From Candidatus Saccharimonadota bacterium (lineage in GTDB: Bacteria; Patescibacteriota; Saccharimonadia; Saccharimonadales; EFPC-124), in contig JAEHDC010000040.1 in the NCBI GenBank assembly GCA_016880595.1, forward strand, positions 1 through 6,992: a stretch of DNA of 6,992 nucleotides. The letters are read 5' to 3'. Both the position numbers and the translations under genes were made by a program. The notes under the pieces are model-generated. The model searched no databases. It was not told the DNA's origin and saw nothing but the letters and a program-made list of their open reading frames with translations. Position 1 is the first letter of the stretch. Each line of letters opens with the position of its first letter. Below, piece after piece: positions 4,934 to 6,992 of this stretch.

Positions 4934-5917
4934 GTGCAACAGTTTGCAATCCTGTGGTGGATTTTTTTCTTCGGCCAGAAGCCGAGCACCCAGATGTTCC
5001 CGTCTGCGGTGGCACCGATTTTGCTCTTTACGAGCATTTTGCTACTTATTAGGAGTAAAAGCCAGTCCAAAAAGTGGCCTTACGTACTACTCATTGGACT
5101 CAGCGCTGTCAGCTGGTTCTCCACGGAGCCAGCATTTACCCTGCAGCTGATAATAACGGGGTTCCTGGTATGCTTGTTTGTGCTTGAGTTTATAAAGCTC
5201 AAGAGTACAAAACTATACGGAGAGGTTACTTTCCTTGCTATGTCTGTCGTTGCGAGTGTCGCAGCGATGGCTAACCAACTGGAGCGTATCTATTACATCC
5301 AGGCAGGAAAAGGCACGCAGTTTATTATTAGCTGTGTCGCAGCTATGCGCGTGCTACTGGCAATTGCAACGATTTGTTTTATGATCGGATTGGCCAAGAC
5401 AAAATTTACCAAGATTTACAATTGGATCAAGACGAGGTACGACAGTGTGATGAGGCATTTTAGCCAGAACCATTCGCCAAATAATAGCGATAATCCGGAA
5501 ACAGGATCAGAGTCTGAACTTGAGCCTGAGGAAGAGGAAGAGCAAGAGGCTCCACAAGCTGCGCCGGCGCCTGCACCAGCAGTGCCGACAACCGCTCCGA
5601 CAAACAAGTACGCACGTGCACGCACCGCGGCCCTTAAGGCCTATAGCGAGACTCGCAGGACTACCGATCATACAAGCGCCCTTGTGGCCGGAATGGAGGC
5701 CTTCGTAGATGCGCTCCCTGAAACGACCGATGAGCAGTACGAGGGTATGATGTCTTGGCTTGAAGGAGTTGGCCGCCAACAGCAGCCAACTCCGCAACAG
5801 TCACCGCGCCCACAAGGCGACAGTGGCTCGAGACAACAACGTCGTGGTGGTCAACACCATCGGCCACAACGCCAAAACCCACAAAGTAATGGCGGCGGCT
5901 CTCAGCAATCCGACTAA
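4934..5917 (+). CDS. Polytopic membrane protein with acidic linker and Gln/Pro/Arg-rich tail
   Basis: I do not recognise this 327-residue protein. The first half is membrane-embedded, with hydrophobic segments at about 23-40, 49-63, 68-87, 96-113 and 129-153; the N-terminal FAILWWIFFFG (4-14) may be a sixth. A short basic stretch follows (KTKFTKIYNWIKTRYD, 155-170), then a Ser/Asn region, an acidic run (ESELEPEEEEEQE, 193-205) and an Ala/Pro hinge (206-222). A small, probably helical unit at about 224-281 (YARARTAALKAYSETRR to MMSWLEGVG) precedes a Gln/Pro/Gly/Arg-rich, basic, presumably disordered end (282-327, with RQQRRGG and QHHRPQRQ). By the positive-inside rule the tail is likely cytosolic, and its basic end could bind nucleic acid; that is inference. 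Base composition of the tail looks GC-richer than the neighbouring plus-strand genes. The gene is bracketed by a 15-bp inverted repeat. It is divergent from Nudix and convergent with uvrD. Confidence 0.8.
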   Translation: MQQFAILWWIFFFGQKPSTQMFPSAVAPILLFTSILLLIRSKSQSKKWPYVLLIGLSAVSWFSTEPAFTLQLIITGFLVCLFVLEFIKLKSTKLYGEVTFLAMSVVASVAAMANQLERIYYIQAGKGTQFIISCVAAMRVLLAIATICFMIGLAKTKFTKIYNWIKTRYDSVMRHFSQNHSPNNSDNPETGSESELEPEEEEEQEAPQAAPAPAPAVPTTAPTNKYARARTAALKAYSETRRTTDHTSALVAGMEAFVDALPETTDEQYEGMMSWLEGVGRQQQPTPQQSPRPQGDSGSRQQRRGGQHHRPQRQNPQSNGGGSQQSD

Positions 5918-5924
5918 CCTCTTC

Positions 5925-5955
5925 GCAGGCGGCCATCACTACGGTGGCCGCCTGC
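5925..5955 (+). other. Strong GC-rich 3' UTR hairpin
   Basis: GCAGGCGGCCA (5925-5935) pairs perfectly with TGGCCGCCTGC (5945-5955) around a 9-nt loop, 7 nt after the stop codon of the membrane-protein gene. No U-tract follows, so it is not a classical terminator. It may shield the 3' end of the mRNA or make RNA polymerase pause before the terminator at 5996. Confidence 0.7.
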
Positions 5956-5962
5956 AAGACAG

Positions 5963-5977
5963 AACCTCACTCTGTTA
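5963..5977 (-). repeat. 15-bp inverted repeat, right copy (flanks gene 4934-5917)
   Basis: AACCTCACTCTGTTA is the exact reverse complement of 4891-4905. It contains TCACTCTGTT (5967-5976), identical to the third copy at 4859-4868. It lies in the 3' UTR, between the GC-rich hairpin and the terminator. Confidence 0.85.
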
Positions 5978-5995
5978 CTTACTTTAAGATTATAA

Positions 5996-6016
5996 AGCCC
6001 AAAAGGGCTATTTTTT
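5996..6016 (+). terminator. Intrinsic terminator after the membrane-protein gene, probably bidirectional
   Basis: AGCCC (5996-6000), loop AAAA, GGGCT (6005-6009), then A and TTTTTT (6011-6016). It is a clear terminator for plus-strand transcription. On the minus strand the same stem is followed by only TTTATA, so it may also end the uvrD transcript, more weakly. Its U-tract overlaps the uvrD stop codon. Confidence 0.75.
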
Positions 6017-6992
6017 ATTCCCGCTCCAAAGGCGCAAAATCCAAGTTCAACTTCTTAATTCCAACTGCAAATTCAATAGAAGCATTGCTGCCGTTTAGCT
6101 CCACAATTTTGCCACTGCCAAAAATTCTGTGACGCACAGTGTCGCCAACGCGAATATCACGAGTTTCTGGCTCTGGCACATAGCGCGGCTCATCGGTTGG
6201 CAAATTGGTCGGGCTGTAACTGTACGTTTCTGTTTGTTGCACGTCAGACTTACCGTCGATATCCACCAAAAATCGCGACGGCGGATTGTGCTGAGTTGTG
6301 CCATAAAGCATCCGGCTGGCGGCGCTGGTCAAAACCAACTCTTCACGCGCACGAGTCATAGCCACATAACAGAGGCGACGCTCCTCCTCCATTTGCTCTG
6401 GTTCGTAAGATGCGCGACCACTTGGAAAAATGCTTTCTTCCATGCCAATCATAAAAACGCAAGGAAACTCCAAGCCCTTAGCGGCATGCATGGTCATTAA
6501 TGTAATGGATTCTTGGTCTTCCTTGGATGCGTCAAAATCGCTAATCAACGCCACGTCTTCCAAAAAACCCGCCAGACCAACATCTGCATACTGTCTAGCC
6601 ACCGAGACCAACTCTTTAACGTTAGCTGCCCGATCTTCAGCCTGAGGCGAACCATCCTCAAGATAACCAAAATAATCAATGCGGCGGATGAGCGTCTCAA
6701 GCAGCTCTGGCAAATTGCTATCTTCAATCTCCTCGTTCAAGCGCGCCAGCATTTCGCCAAGATCGGCAAAATTCTTGCGTGCTTTTGGAGTAAGCTCTGT
6801 CAGCTCTTCTGCCCTGCCCAAAGCCTGCAAAAATGTCAGATCTTCTCTTAATTGCCAATCCAAAAACTTTTGAACAGACACGCCACCCAAGCCGCGGGTT
6901 GGCACATTAACTATGCGCAAAAAACTAGCACGATCTGCCGGCTGATAAAGCAGCCTCAAATACGCTAAAAGATCTTTTACTTCTTTGCGATC
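6015..6992 (-). CDS. uvrD: UvrD/PcrA-type superfamily 1 DNA helicase, C-terminal part (runs off right edge)
   Basis: This is an ATP-driven 3'-5' helicase used in nucleotide excision repair, replication-conflict clearance and recombination control. I read 325 residues, open to the window edge; the Walker A and early helicase motifs are outside. The fragment begins RKEVKDLLAYLRLLYQPADRASFLRIVNVPTRGLG, which is typical of the 2A/2B region. Motif V is ITLMTMHAAKGLEFPCVF (about 163-180), motif VI is EEERRLCYVAMTRAREEL (about 202-219), and the C-terminal Tudor-like RNA-polymerase-binding domain is IRVGDTVRHRIFGSGKI to LDFAPLE (about 280-323). The complete Tudor domain and normal C-terminus favour PcrA/UvrD over Rep. 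The gene converges on the membrane-protein gene and its stop codon overlaps the terminator's T-tract. Confidence 0.96.
   Translation of the reverse strand, partial: DRKEVKDLLAYLRLLYQPADRASFLRIVNVPTRGLGGVSVQKFLDWQLREDLTFLQALGRAEELTELTPKARKNFADLGEMLARLNEEIEDSNLPELLETLIRRIDYFGYLEDGSPQAEDRAANVKELVSVARQYADVGLAGFLEDVALISDFDASKEDQESITLMTMHAAKGLEFPCVFMIGMEESIFPSGRASYEPEQMEEERRLCYVAMTRAREELVLTSAASRMLYGTTQHNPPSRFLVDIDGKSDVQQTETYSYSPTNLPTDEPRYVPEPETRDIRVGDTVRHRIFGSGKIVELNGSNASIEFAVGIKKLNLDFAPLERE

Noticed and set aside
5416..5797. Minus-strand open frames opposite the tail of the membrane protein
   Set aside because: They have Ser- and Cys-rich translations typical of the complement of Gln/Ala/Pro/Glu codons, no RBS, and are contained within a convincing plus-strand gene.
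5925..5955. Classical intrinsic terminator at the GC-rich hairpin
   Set aside because: No T-run follows. The real terminator is the shorter stem with TTTTTT at 5996-6016.
5911..5977. An integron attC-like recombination site at the 3' hairpin
   Set aside because: The hairpin is a perfect palindrome without the expected GTTRRRY/RYYYAAC end boxes or extrahelical bases, and no integrase is present.

Overview
This looks like a chromosomal stretch from a small-genome bacterium of the Candidate Phyla Radiation. Saccharibacteria (TM7) is my best guess, but it is only a guess. The reasons are compact house-keeping genes, an actinobacterial-style DUF348/G5 cell-wall protein directly upstream of ksgA, a MetRS of the Thermus type, short leaders and small lineage-specific membrane proteins. 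UGA ends the Nudix gene and the other complete genes end in UAA, so nothing here asks for UGA to be read as an amino acid.

Layout from left to right. Positions 1-630 (minus) hold the N-terminal 210 residues of methionyl-tRNA synthetase (metG), with a good ribosome binding site and a plausible promoter. Divergent from it, 842-1642 (plus) encodes an unrecognised protein that reads as four tandem helix-turn-helix modules. It converges on ksgA (1674-2456, minus), and a perfect 15-bp inverted repeat lies at the junction. ksgA is translationally coupled, through a TAATG overlap, to an upstream gene for a secreted DUF348/G5/transglycosylase-like wall protein (2456-3634, minus). Divergent from that gene, 3735-4256 (plus) encodes a 173-residue three-TM protein whose topology recalls SLATT/Pycsar-type effectors. 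It converges on a Nudix hydrolase (4305-4823, minus) with its own terminator. The Nudix gene and the next gene (4934-5917, plus) diverge from overlapping -10 boxes. That gene encodes a five- or six-TM protein with a long charged, low-complexity cytosolic-type tail. A strong 3' hairpin and an intrinsic terminator (5996-6016) separate it from the C-terminal 325 residues of a UvrD/PcrA helicase (6015 to the right edge, minus).

The clearly assigned genes are core functions: tRNA charging, 16S rRNA dimethylation, wall remodelling, nucleotide-derivative hydrolysis and DNA repair. The ordinary yabE/rpfB-ksgA order is kept, with metG close by. The less ordinary material is the three unassigned plus-strand genes sitting between the house-keeping blocks. 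The most striking non-coding signal is a 15-bp perfect inverted repeat (4891-4905 and 5963-5977) that brackets the whole 4934-5917 gene. Its core occurs a third time at 4859-4868, so that the 5' leader could fold on itself or pair with the 3' UTR. I see no transposase, CRISPR array, tRNA or rRNA in the window.
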